From contig JAZARR010000171.1 in assembly GCA_037389465.1 (NCBI GenBank), positions 5,665,001 through 5,729,000 on the forward strand: a stretch of 64,000 nucleotides of DNA. Reading direction: 5' to 3'. Source of the stretch: Baylisascaris procyonis. Its lineage: Eukaryota; Nematoda; Chromadorea; Rhabditida; Ascarididae. Each line of letters starts with the position of its first letter. Within the stretch, counting starts at the first letter, position 1. Below are positions 45,601 to 58,054 of the stretch, piece after piece. The position numbers were made by a program, and so were the translations under genes. The notes beneath the pieces were generated by a model, which was not told where the DNA came from, made no database searches, and was given only the letters and a program-made list of their open reading frames with translations.

Positions 45601-47747
45601 CGATTGTTTGTTCACCAGGATTGTCGCTCAAGAAGTCGATCGAAAACGATAGCCATCCGAGCAACGGTTCTTCGCTGATAGTTGTTTTCGATTCGCAGCA
45701 AGATGAAGACTCGAAAATTATCGAGGATATCATCATCACTACGATTCGTCAATTGCTTGGGGTATTTCTTAAATTCAAAAAAAAATTTTTTTTTTATAAA
45801 TCCTATAAATTTTTATTTCATTCATACTTGTTTTTTTTTTCGAATTGAAGGAATGACTTGACCACTGAATTTACTTGTATATGCTATCCTATTAGCTCAT
45901 CTAGGTGGATGATACCCGACTGTTTACCATATACAATAACTTCTTGTTGACACCTGCCCAAGTGAAATTTATTCTTCTAGCCAAGCTATACTATGAGTGC
46001 AGCAAGTGATAGGCTTCAATAAGAACGTGTATTGAAAAATTGGTAAATAGTTGACTAGTATGGGTATCGTCTCTTTTATTAGATCTTAAACAATATGTTT
46101 GCCAACATAAGATAGTTGTTGTTTTTGTGTTGGCAGTAATTGCTGTTGGTTTGTTGGCAAACATAAGCAATTTGTTAGCCGACAAAATATATCTACCGAT
46201 TTTTAATTGAATTTTATCTAAGTTTATAATCAAATAATTCTAAGTGAAAAATATAGAAGTGTTGAGGCTATTTTATTTTTTAGTATGTATTCAATCGGCG
46301 TATCAAACATAGCGAAGAAGAGGTATTTCAAGCGGATATGCTGAAATGCGTTATACCAAACAATTTACCACAACAGGAGAATAATGTCGACTGTGGTATC
46401 TTTATTTTGGAGTATGCACGTTGTTTCCTCCTCCATCAACCTTCTATGGTAATATTTGTACCTCTTTTTTTTCTCTCTCTCTCAAAATATTTAGTTCCTT
46501 TAAAACGCGTCGACTTGACCGTGCACCTGACCTTAGATGTTGAAAGCACCGGAGTGTTGGGATTGGAGGGGGAGGGTGGAGTTGTCGCCTTCCTATAAGG
46601 AGTCGAAAACGGGGATCGAACAGGGACCTATGCGGTAATAGGTCGCTTTAGTTGATATTATCCGAACAAGACGACAAGCATCTCATTGTGGAACAATTGT
46701 TGTTGATGATAGACGGGCTGTTTGTGACTTCATTTTTTTTTTTGTTGATTTAAATGTTGTAAAACACCATATTCGGTGAGTAATAATTCCTTTAGTGATA
46801 AACACGAACTTTCTTTTGAGATTTGTCTGTTTTATCTGCCTTCATCTAGTTTCGATCTCTTTCTGTTTTCTCTCCGTCTTTTTCTTTCCTTCTTTCTTTC
46901 TCTTTCTCTTTCTCTTTCCCTTTCTCTTTCTCTTTCTCTTTCTCTTTCTCTTTCTCTCTCTCCCTCTCTCTCTCTTTACTGAGGAATCTATATCGCAAGT
47001 TTTTCTCGAAATTTTTCAGGAGTGCTTAAATGGTGGTACCTTCGATTTCGCAATGACATATCCTCAATTTCGTGTGAAGAACAGACGGAACGAAATCCAG
47101 AAGGTGATACTCTCGTTATGTGTGAATGCACAGATGTGGCGTAGTCTTGTGGAGACAGTTGAAGTGGATCCCAAAGGTGAGTTTATTGTTTCGAGCTATT
47201 AATAAATATACCAACAGTGAGAAGTTAAGTTCGATTTTATTTATCGTTAATGCAAGCAGCTATCCATTACGTTGATGGTATTGAGATTTATTGGATAGTT
47301 CATCACTGATATCGTTTAGAGAGAGGCAATTATGTGGGTAACCCACTTTCCTGCCTCTTGAGCTCCTCGAATGGGTATTACACCTCGTTGTGTTTAATAT
47401 TTATGTTGTTGGCAATTTCTGTTGCTTTTTCAGTCTCCTCGTTTTTGTGGGAGAAGGCGGAGGGAGCAAAAGTAGGCAGTCATGTTTTCTGCAAATAAAC
47501 GTGTTTTGTTAATACTGTATATACACTTATACATATGTGTACGCGTGTACTATATATGGTATAAGACACACATATATTTATGCTTATAGATTAGCACAGT
47601 TTATATTGTACAACATTATGTATGTATATTTATTTATATTTATATTTATATATAATGTTATAAAATATAACGATCAAGAACATCTTTACAGACCTCTCGA
47701 AGGACGTTTTGGAAAGAGTGGAGGAGCTATGTGCGACGAGCTATTGA
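42640..47747 (+). CDS. SENP6/7 (Ulp2)-type SUMO-specific cysteine protease, complete
   Basis: Nine exons join in phase: 42640-42756, 43061-43165, 43790-43966, 44343-44447, 44884-44975, 45593-45761, 46284-46448, 47020-47176 and 47692-47747; 380 residues. The C48 peptidase domain runs from about residue 75 to nearly the end: LLTDAIIDFYLNHIVAHML, IHVLPSMLWHRL, VDIFEADFLVIPVIERQHW with the catalytic His, SLIVVFDSQQDEDSK with the catalytic Asp, and NNLPQQENNVDCGIFILEY with the oxyanion Gln and nucleophile Cys. WHRL, DIFE and the position of the insertion resemble SENP6/SENP7, enzymes that trim poly-SUMO chains in the nucleus. The roughly 75-residue N-terminus is basic and unlike any domain I know, so this is close to a minimal protease. 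Triad residues are intact and it should be active. Confidence 0.88.
45321..45360 (+). repeat. G-rich tract in SUMO protease intron
   Basis: Runs of three to five G separated by single A bases on the coding strand inside the intron between exons 5 and 6; able to form a G-quadruplex in the pre-mRNA. Confidence 0.75.
46881..46976. repeat. (TCTTTC)n / (TC)n pyrimidine tract
   Basis: Low-complexity pyrimidine repeat about 45 bp upstream of the exon starting at 47020; it gives an artefactual Leu/Ser frame. Confidence 0.9.
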
Positions 47748-48995
47748 TCTCTGTTTTGTGCTCACAATTTTTAGTCACGGCAAGCAAGGCGATTCGTGGT
47801 GCTATTGAATTTCCAGAGAATCGTTCAAATACCTCTGGATGTTTTCATAATCTTTTTTTCTCAGGTGATATGTGCCCATAAACGAAGTGTTTTTTTTTCA
47901 TTATTGATATTTGATTATTCAGCATCCATTAAATCAGCATTACGTTGATTCATTTATACAGTGATTACTTTAATGGTAGGTTAGTATGTGGTATAAAATT
48001 TTTTCTGGATGTGACTGCCCGAAAGGCTTTTCAAGTACTGACAATGTCGATCGGTTGGAGGTGTCAGTTGATGCTGAATAATCCTGACGTTCATTCCTGA
48101 ATCCTTTCCTTCTTTTTATTGATTTCCGGATAGCAATAGCATTTCAAGTTGTCACTATAAGGTGATTTTGCTTGCATGATTTCGCTCTCCACATATCGTT
48201 CCGGTGTTCTGATGTATTTTTGCGATAGATGAACTATGTGATCATTGCTGTATGGCAGAGGAATGAGGGAAGAGGATGGAGGGAGAAAGGTCCAACTGCT
48301 GTGGCCACTTATACATATGTGATTGCAAATAAAATTTTGGACGCTTCAGTAAGCTAATTAAAAAAAAAAAAACTTTTATTATAAAACGTAAAAATGCTGA
48401 AAACTTACACGGAATGAGAAATTTTTTTTCTAGTTTTTTTTTAAAAGTTTTTCTATTTTCCAGAAATTACAAAAAATTTGACCCCTCTCCCCCCACCCCT
48501 CTCGCCTTCCTCCTCTGCAGTCGATGAATGGTGGAGACTGGAGGCCCTTCTCTTATTCGCTTATCGTGATCGTATCTGCGTTTATGCTTCATATACGCCG
48601 TCTTACGTTTATACAGTGATTAATGCAATTGTGCAATTTTTTTCACTTGTTGATCGGTGCTTATTTGTTCGTATTTCTAAAATGACTACCGTAATTCCTC
48701 GTTTACAGGCCCCCCTTTTCTCTCTGAGCTGATCTTGCATATTTATTTGCTCTGAGAAGTTAACTAACGGTATAAACGCATTTTTCTAAGTGTAAGCCTT
48801 GCAGCAGAGTCGGAATCTTTGTTTGAAATATGAATCTATTCGCGTCTGCTAAATATGAGTCCACTAATTTTTTTAAAATTTTTAATACATATAATCAGCC
48901 GTTGTAGTGGCAAACTTTATGCAAATTATTTATGAGTTAACAAGTGATATATTGATAATACATAGGTGGCAAATTTTATGTAAATTACCTCCGAG
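47748..48995. other. Convergent intergenic region, no gene seen
   Basis: Lies between the stop codons of the SUMO protease (+) and the histone deacetylase (-). A plus-strand frame at 48478-48732 starts in a C-rich low-complexity patch and is not recognisable. Confidence 0.6.
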
Positions 48996-51900
48996 TTAAA
49001 AGGTGGTATTTTTTTCTGCATCTTTGAGGGTGGCCATATCAATAATCAAATATTTCGAGGTATCATTTTTTAAACATCGCTCTATTTCTGTGTAGAAATA
49101 AAGAGTTGCTGGTGCAGAGAGAAGAAATGCTTCACTTGCACTAGTAGATGTCCATAGCATTCGTTGAATGAATGTCTCCACATCGAGGTTATCACTATAT
49201 GTTGTATAATCATAATCCTATAATTCAATTCAATATTATTTCTATTTTTTTGCGCAAATTTATAAAGTAAATAATAATATAATATATAGTGACAAAAAAA
49301 AAAATCAAAACTTTAATATTTCAGCTTTTTTTAGAAGTTTTTATTGTTGTATGCTTACCATTATATAAGCGTTGATTCTATTTATGGCTTCGTTATGATT
49401 GCTATTATCGTCGCTAATTGTTTCATCTGTTTGAATCCATTTACGCGTTCTTGCAACTCGAAGTTCTTTTATACGATCCCAAATGAGTCGAAATTTGCGG
49501 CCAACAAAAATTCTTTCATTTAGTGGTGCATAGATGGGAAATCCATTATGAACCTATAACGAAGATGATTAATTATTATATTATAAGTAAATAAATTTAG
49601 AATAAATACTCTCCGTTAACAATAAAAAATTCTACTATTAATTATCAGCCTTTCAATAATAAATGTAGAAATAAGTGATATATTAAAAAATATATGTATA
49701 GAATATTTTTTTGTTTATTATCGTATACATATATAATAATATAATATACGATATCATATACAAATAATGTCAAAAGAATATACTTAATAATTTATTTACC
49801 ACTTATTACTTATTTAAATATTGCATGTAATAGTATAATTAATAGTTATATTCAACAGGTGATATGATCATATTTAACAGGTAATATAAAAGTAAAGAAA
49901 ATGTTATATTTTATTTATTACTTATTTATTACTTATTACTTATTTAAATATTAATAATAAAGGTAAAGAAAATGCTTGAAATAGCTATATTCATATTCCT
50001 TCGAATAATATTGAAAGATAGAAAAGTGAATAACGATCACCTGTTGTTCCTGTAATTTCGACAGCATTATAGCAGCATTTTTCCATCGTTTTGAATGATG
50101 ATATAATACATTCCAAATTGTTTGAATCATACATATATTGACTGATTTTTGATAAGATATTTTAGGTAAAGGAATTCCCTAAAAATTGTTGATTAAGATT
50201 TTTAACGAATGGGGGGAAAAATTTTTTCGAAGTGAAATAATCGACGCAAAACGGAAATACTTTAGCTAAATAAAGGAACTATGGGGCAGCATTTATGAAG
50301 GCAACTTTCATGGATGAATACGATTAGCGTAGAGTAACCCAACAAATAACTTTACTGCCATAGATAGAAAACCTATGACGTATCTTTTATTAGAGTTGGC
50401 ATGTTAGTCTAACGGAGCAAAAAAAAAAAGAGTTGATAAATGCTACTTGGCTACTGTAGCTGCAAGGTACTGTAGAGTTCGATGGAGATTTGAAAATCGA
50501 ATACATGCGGTTAGTGATTCGTTCTGATTACATTGAATGACTGATCGTTATTTCATTTATTTGTTTGCGATTTTTTCCCCCAAAGATATGGAAACTTGTA
50601 AATGCTAAGTATACCTGTAAACCTCGCGTTAATTGTGACGCACATTCCGCATAGCTTTGAGGAAGATAGCCACCTTCTAGTATAGCTAACACCTTATTAG
50701 GCCAATGCTTATTTAGAAGACGTGCAAAATGACCAAACCTGAAAATTTCATGACCAAGATTGACCAATGACCAAAATGACCAATGGCCAAAATTAAAGTT
50801 TTCAACAGTTATTGTTTTCATGTTACACTTTAGCACCGATGAAGTAATCTTTTCTTATAATAGTTTATCTCATCGATCGAAGTTTCATTGTTTCTATATA
50901 TCTTTTTTAATCGGTTTAAGTCCTAAAATCGGATTATCTCAGCAATAATATTGGTAAAATTTTTCAAAAATTTTCAAAAATTACTCGATAGGGTATTTCC
51001 TTCTCCTCGGTCATTGTCATATTTGCAGCCATTTCTAAAGTCTATGTAAATTCATTGCAAACAACCATCAAAAATACGGTTGAGGTTTTCGTTTGGAAAG
51101 TACGATTCACCCGGCTGTACGGTTGATAATCTTTTGTATGAATACCAGCTTCATCCAACGCAAAACCTGTGCAACTAAGATACGAAGGATCTTACCAAAC
51201 AGCGATGTGTCCAGGCTCAAAATTAGGTTTATACACCTCAAAACTGATTCATTTTCAGGAAGATTTTGGAGGATAGGACGCAGGAACCAACGGAGCTCCA
51301 ACACAAGTTTTTTTTTGAGAGAGAGAGGAGCGGGGAGGGGAGAGAGGGAGGGAAGAGGAAGAGAGGTTCTCAAATTGTAGTCGCTAATTTCAAAAGTCTA
51401 ACGAACAGTTATTCTATCGGTTAATATTCAACGTTGAGTTTCTTATATTCATATCTACTGTTGTCTTTGTGTGAGTAGTAAATAGTACAAAATAAATTAA
51501 TATAAAATAATTAAGTAAATTAAATAAATATAAAACAAATAAATAACATCGTTGGTTAAAATCACTACTAAAAGATCAACCCATTTGCTTTAATCGCTTG
51601 TCCAAAATCGCCAAGTTCAACAATTTGATCGCAATAAGCAGAATCGAAACCCGCCGATATAAGTACCAATTCAGGTGCAAATTCTTTTGCTAATGGTATA
51701 ACGATAAGATGTAATGCTGCCATATAATCGAACTCATTATTCATTGCTGCATTCAACGGGATCGATATATGATTCGTCCCTAAAACTTTGGAATTATTTC
51801 AACTTGAAGCTATTTAATCTGGATGTATTGCTGAGGAGGAGGCCACTGTCCTGGATATCCTTCATTAAAAAAGTGGGTGGAGGGGACTTACCAGTGACCT

Positions 51901-53464
51901 GATTTACCATTAGTGAGTAAGTGGTGTAACAGGATCTGGGCAATTGAAGAGATTAGAGATCACTAATTTAGCTAGGATTTATCAAAACAAGCATTAGCGA
52001 ATCAGAGAAGACTATTGCCCCTGGTGACCTACAGGGAAGTGGAAAAAAAACACTTCAAACTTCCTAGAAGAACATGAGAAATTTTATTAGTAAAGGCAAA
52101 ACTTTTTGTATAAAATTATTGAAAAAAAAAAAGCAAAACTTAGACGAGCCCATTTACGTTGAAAAGGTTCTCATTGTAGCAAAGCTCAAATAGGCTATAC
52201 TCTCGAATTTCTCCCCTTCCCGCTCCCTCGGGTAAATTTCCTATGCGAAATTTTCGATGAATTTTATTTGAATGTTACTATTTGATAGTATTCTTACCAG
52301 ATGAATCATAATCGTATTCACTATCGAAAGGCCATGATGCACCGAAATGATAGGCATGAAAATTGACGAATAAAAATCGATCATCATTCTTTAATGATTG
52401 ATAAGTACCATTACCACAGTGATAATCGATATCAATTATCAACACCTTAATATTGTATGATATTAATGGGTGCAGTCTTATACAAAGCCACTGCGTCGAA
52501 GACAGCTGGCCAGAAGGAGATAATGACCTAGCCGGAAGCGGTGTAGGACTGAAAATCTTACCTGCACTCAAAAAATAACGTCAAGTTGGTGAATAAATTA
52601 TCGGTAAAACAGACTGGAAGTAGTTGATCTTTCCGGATGCAGCTATAAACCGGAAGTGACGAGGCATAAAAATTGAAGTCCAGAAGTCATTAGTAGAGAT
52701 GTACTCAGGTAAGACTAAATAATTCAAGTTAAAACAATTATAATAAAAAATAACCGTTGTTGATAAACCGTTGGAGTAAATAAAATTGTTTGCAATAGTT
52801 TTTTCTGCATTCCAAACGATAAGAGATAGGTATTTAACTATGCAAATTTCAATCCACACTATCCTTTATATTTAAAATTTCCTTGCAAGAAAAAGTTTAT
52901 CTAAAAAGCTTACTTTTTTAAGATGAAGTTTGTCGACGGCATATTTAGCCGTAATTGCAATCGTATTGAAAATACAATATCCTTGTGGGTGATTTGAATA
53001 TGAATGATGTCCTGGTGGACGAACTATTGCAAAACCATTGCCAATCCTGAATTTAAAACTTCAAAATTCTTCTAGAAAAATTTTCCACTTCAGCTTGAGA
53101 AATTTAATGGATGCATTTCAAGTTCATATATTGCAGTAAAAAAAGGGAAATTTAACTCGCTTTCTGGCTCTTAATTCATATGTAAATGTCAGATATGTTC
53201 GGCTGATCAAACACTAGAGGTTACTAATAAAAATTTTTGATTGCCTTTCATTTTTTTTTTTATTCATTTCTTATACATTTTTACAAGACAATGTCGAGAT
53301 AATGCGGTTTACATCCATAGGCATGTAGGCATCCACTTCCGTGCCTTTTCATTAGTCCTGTAGTTATGATTCATGAATCGGAGAGGTCATTCGTCCGGTA
53401 GTTAAAATTCATGAACCGGAAAGGCATAATGATATGCAAAGATGAGATGGTTTACAGCAAAAAA

Positions 53465-53500
<36 letters not shown>

Positions 53501-54491
53501 CTCTCACATTCCATCAACGTTTGCTTTCATCATATCGATTGTACTTCCAACAGCGATACGAGCCGATTGTATACTATAAGGACAAAGCCATAACAACTCA
53601 TATCCTCTACAAAATTCTTCACATTCTTCATCGCTAATTAAACGTTCTAATGAATCAATCAATTCTTGTGGATGATTCAATAACAATTCCCAATCTTCAG
53701 CTTTTCGTGATCGAATCTAAAATTGAAATCGAAATTATAATGATTTAAAGTGATGATCAACCATCCGATCCATTCTTATTGCTTCTTTTCAATCATAGTG
53801 GACTGTCCACCTAAGACAAATCCAAAAGTTATTTCAAAAGTACTTCCGGTCACTCATTAATAAATGATTAGATGTATCGGCTATAATATTGTTTATTATA
53901 AATCGTTTTCTATACAAAAATATTTATATTTATTTAATAATTTTTGACTTTGGAAGAGCGAGTTCAACTTCTACAGTAGAACAATGGATTAAGCAAGCAG
54001 TTGATTTATCCAAGCATTAACAATGATTTTATACTAGAGAGAGAGAATACCTGAGGAATATATAAGGAGTATTTAAGGAATATCTATGGATCCAAACAAC
54101 TATACTTAAAAAACGACAGCATTTATTTATTTTTATTTATTTATTTCTCTCATTTGGTATTTAAATATCGATGATGTCATATAATTAACAAATAAGGTAA
54201 TTAATTTGTCTGCAATTTCCTTCCGCATTTCAGATCAGGCAACATCGTTGAATGATATACTCGATAAGTCAGCCTTAACAGGTGCGTTAAATCAATCTTA
54301 ATTATTAGCCAGGTAAAACCATACACATTTGTGCTTACTTTTTGTGCATTTTTAAGTAATCCATCTTTGAGGAGCCTCTCGTAGATTATTTCAATTCGTT
54401 GTGGGCATTCAAGCATTGTTGAATCATAGTTGCATTTATGCAATAGCATACTCTCATCATAGACATAACCGAATTTCATTTCTTCCATCAT
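48996..54491 (-). CDS. Class II histone deacetylase (HDAC6/HDAC10-like), single catalytic domain, complete
   Basis: Nine minus-strand exons join in phase: 54491-54339, 53716-53508, 53046-52914, 52445-52298, 51779-51581, 50738-50615, 50178-50041, 49553-49359 and 49217-48996; 506 residues. The catalytic domain covers about residues 8-325: GYVYDESMLLHKCN, LECPQRIEIIYERL, IVRPPGHHSYSNHPQGY with the charge-relay His pair, VLIIDIDYHCGNGTYQ with Zn-binding Asp and His, ELVLISAGFDSA with the third Zn ligand, and LAILEGGYLPQSYAEC with the transition-state Tyr. All catalytic residues remain; the usual HHGNG reads HCGNG. The family removes acetyl groups from lysines of histones, tubulin or other proteins. 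Only one domain is present, unlike HDAC6, and about 180 C-terminal residues match no domain I recognise; no zinc-finger ubiquitin-binding domain is seen. A TTTCAG acceptor lies 25 nt before the ATG. Confidence 0.92.
53461..53499. repeat. (AAAT)n microsatellite
   Basis: About nine AAAT units in an HDAC intron, next to the donor of exon 2. Confidence 0.9.
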
Positions 54492-54516
54492 CGTATGGAT
54501 AACAGAAACGATTATC

Positions 54517-54522
54517 CTGAAA
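54517..54522 (-). promoter_or_regulatory. Candidate trans-splice acceptor of the HDAC gene
   Basis: On the minus strand a TTTCAG acceptor ends at 54517 and the ATG follows after 25 nt. The catalytic domain begins just behind that ATG, so an upstream coding exon is not required. Confidence 0.45.
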
Positions 54523-55546
54523 GATTTGCAATAATCAGCAGTAAATCCGGTCTTAATAGAGATGTTATAAAATCCTCTAATAAGCATAGAATAAATTTTC
54601 ACTTGCAAGTCGCAACAGGTATTCCAAATTTTTAATTGCTATATATTTTTTAAATTATTTCAATCTAGGATACATTTGAATATGATCTATCTAGTTGATC
54701 ATTGTAGTATCTAAAGTAAATAGAAGCACTATTCACTTAAAAAGCTCTAGTTTCTTAATTTATCATTTCTTTTAGAAATAATACTATGGAAACTATATTT
54801 TCTCAATAAATTTTCTAAATTTAATTTTTAAACTCCTAAAGGAATTTTTTTTTTTTAAATATCTAAATGAAGCATTCATAGAATTTAGATCATCTTCTAA
54901 AATTAAATCCTAAATGAATGCGCTAGACAATCCGAATATAAATAATAGAAAAAAAATTCTCGAAAATGTAGAGCGCTCATATCATCATTATAAAAGACTT
55001 TTTTTAGTAGACTTTCAGAAGCGAAATGGGTAAATTTAGGAGAATTTCTAGTAGAATTATTATTTCAACATAAATTTTCTAAATATTTTCTAAGAAAATT
55101 TTTTTCTAAATACTTTTCTTTTGCAAAATATAAATAAAAAAACAAGATTCTATAAGAAGCAAAGGAAACATAATATTATTAAGTGACTGATTACCAAAAT
55201 AGCGCTATGTAATCTAGCACATCGAATGTTTATTGCGTTGATTCTGATAATAAATGATAAAACATTGATAAAGGTGAAAAGATAAAAGATAAGGGGTTAT
55301 CATCGTTTACTCCTTGCTCACTATCTATTCGCCTCAACGATTTCTTTGACCTTATGAGAGGGAATTTCGACTTATAAATTCCCTATATTTATTTGTATGT
55401 GTTGGTTTATACGTGTTTCCGTTGCGCAAATATCTACCTAGTGAAACGATTGGATTTGACATCAATTGAATTAAGTTGTAATTTGCCAGAAGCGAATCAC
55501 TTTCCATGTCGATTTTCTAGAAAAAAGCAAAAAATATAATGGAATA

Positions 55547-55550
<4 letters not shown>

Positions 55551-55595
<45 letters not shown>
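55551..55595. repeat. (AT)n microsatellite
   Basis: About 20 uninterrupted AT units. Confidence 0.95.
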
Positions 55596-55602
<7 letters not shown>

Positions 55603-57925
55603 TCAAAAAGATAGAAACAAGCAGACTGATAATCATAAGAAGTTTTTAAAATTAAATGTAATCTAAAAAGAGAGAAACTCTTTTCAAATCACTTATTTGA
55701 GGGTGAGAGTGCTTTTGAATTATTTAATTGAATATTTTCAGAAATAAAAAAAATTTTAGAGATCATGAAAACTTTATTAAACAAATAGATATTAGATACC
55801 TAAGGGAAATATATGATGGCCAATAAGCGTAGCCATTAAGCCTATTTCCTGTCAAATTGAAATTTCATTCTTTTTTTCCCAAATTATGAAGTAATCCCCC
55901 TTCTCGTATAGCATTGATGCACTCATTTGAATGTGCATCTTGGCTTTTAACGGGATTAGCGAAAATTTCTATGAATTTTTATGATAGCTTGATTGCTCGA
56001 ATATTTATTTTTTTATCTTTTAAAGAGGTCCGTTAATTCAACAAATGAACAAGTGAATGCACCTAAAAGCCATCAAGAAGTTGCTGTAGTTGAGTGGGAA
56101 GGGGAGGGGGCAGAGAAGAGGGAGGGGGTGGACATATCCCTAACTACATCTAAAAAAAATTGCTAACGAATTAGCGATGTTAAATTCATATGAAAATATA
56201 TGCTAAACTTTTTTAGCTGTTTATAACAAGAGGCTCAAATCTAGCAAAATGATATAAATGATGGGTGAGGTGGGAGTGGATGCAATGAAAATAGTTCTTT
56301 TAATTGAATTTTTTTTTAAAAACTATATAGAGAGAAAATCATAGAAATTTATTTAAAAAAATAAAAACTATAGAAAAAGAAAGCAGAAAGAAACTTTAGA
56401 AAATTATATTTGATAACTTATTAATATTTCTAAAAATATAATAGCACTCGAACGTTATAAGGAATAAATTTTGTAAGTAAATAATTTTTTTTTCAACGAT
56501 AATAAAATTGTCTGGTTAAACGACAGAATATCTCAGATAATACGTAAAATTTATTCGGAAAGTTTATTTTTTTATTGTAACTTGACGTAAATGCTTAAGT
56601 GGAATTTCGCAAGCATACGCCATTTCTGCGGCAATTATTTTTTTTTTTTTTGTCATCCAATGTATTTCCCTATTCAATGTGTCGAATTTGCTAACAACAA
56701 GTGAGCGTTTATTTGTCACCACCCGTCTGGCGCAAATGCATCATCATTTTGTCGTTTTTTTTTACTTCACCTTTCCTGATGCAATTGTGCTATCATTTTG
56801 CATCAGAATTGCACTCATGTCTCTTTTTTTCCGTATAAAACACCATCGTGCCTAATAAGGTTGGAAATATTTTTCGAAAAAAAACCAACATTTGAAGAAA
56901 ACGCATCACAGAGGCTGGCACGATATGTGCTTTTTAAAATTCTATCACTGAAGCAATAAGGCTACACTAAGTTTCAAAACAATGAAATAATTCTTTGTTA
57001 ATCTCCTCGTTTATAGGCAAGCAATCGATTATCGTACATCTTATACTTGAATTTCACTTTTGGCTCAAATTACTAGTTAAGGAGTGAAGTTTAAGTTCTA
57101 GAAAGTCACTATAGGACATCAACTAGAATAAAGCTCTCTGAAATTAGACACCTTCGATTGGACGAGCTCTTAGTATTGTTGATCAGTGCTGCAAAATATT
57201 TTATCACCTTTTTGAAAATATTTTAGTAAGTTAAAAATGCATCGAAATATTGGAATGATTCGACGAATGAGTCATTCCTTTATCGACAGTCGTATAAAAA
57301 TATCAATTCAATCGTTCATATCGAAAAGAAAATGAAAGCATATTTTAATGTATCGAGAACACGTCTGCTGCCAAAAATTATCAGTGATAAAATTCAAGCC
57401 TTCTTATCAATGATAAATGAATAAAAAGACTCTTAGCAAGCATCCTCTTTCAAAAATATTTTTATTTTCGAAAAACATATGCAACAACTATCGCATCATA
57501 GATTTTGATAAATATTACCTGTGCGAAGAATTTTTAAATATTTATTTCATATATCTTTTCTTTTCGGAAGAAAAAAAAAACGACCACGGTAATGAGATTC
57601 TTATCTTTAGCCATTGCACTATAAACATTTAATAAAATAAAACGTAAATGGCATGCGTCTATTTATAGCAATCTGAAAAAAAAACCCACCAACTAATGAC
57701 TCATACTCATTACTTCAATTGCTTAAATAAATGTGGTATAGTTGTATATATGTATATTATATATTGTTTTGTGGAAAAGCATCGGATACCCTCGAATAGT
57801 TCATAATTTTCAAATAGTATGCAATTTAAATTTGCATATATTGCTCTTGGATTAATTCTTTCAAGCATATTGGTAAGGTTATAAGAATGTCTTCGGTGTA
57901 CAGATGATAATGACGAGAGGTTCAT

Positions 57926-58054
57926 ATCTACTAGAAGGCGATTTTATCTACTAGAAGGCGATTTTATCTACTAGAAGTCAATTTTATCTACTAGAAGTCA
58001 ATTTTATCTACTAGCTAGGGGTGGTTTTATCTACTAGAAGACGGTTTTATCTAG
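57926..58054. repeat. 20-bp tandem repeat, six copies
   Basis: The unit ATCTACTAGAAGGCGATTTT repeats with period 20; later copies change GGCG to GTCA or GACG, and one has a small insertion. Confidence 0.9.

Noticed and set aside
46495..46660. GC-rich stretch with GATCGAACAGG considered as tRNA-like
   Set aside because: No cloverleaf can be drawn; acceptor and D arms are missing.
48478..48732. Plus-strand frame beginning in a Pro/Ser run
   Set aside because: It starts in C-rich low-complexity sequence, has no splice context and lies in a convergent 3' region.
57926..58054. CRISPR array
   Set aside because: It is a direct 20-bp tandem repeat without spacers in a eukaryotic sequence.
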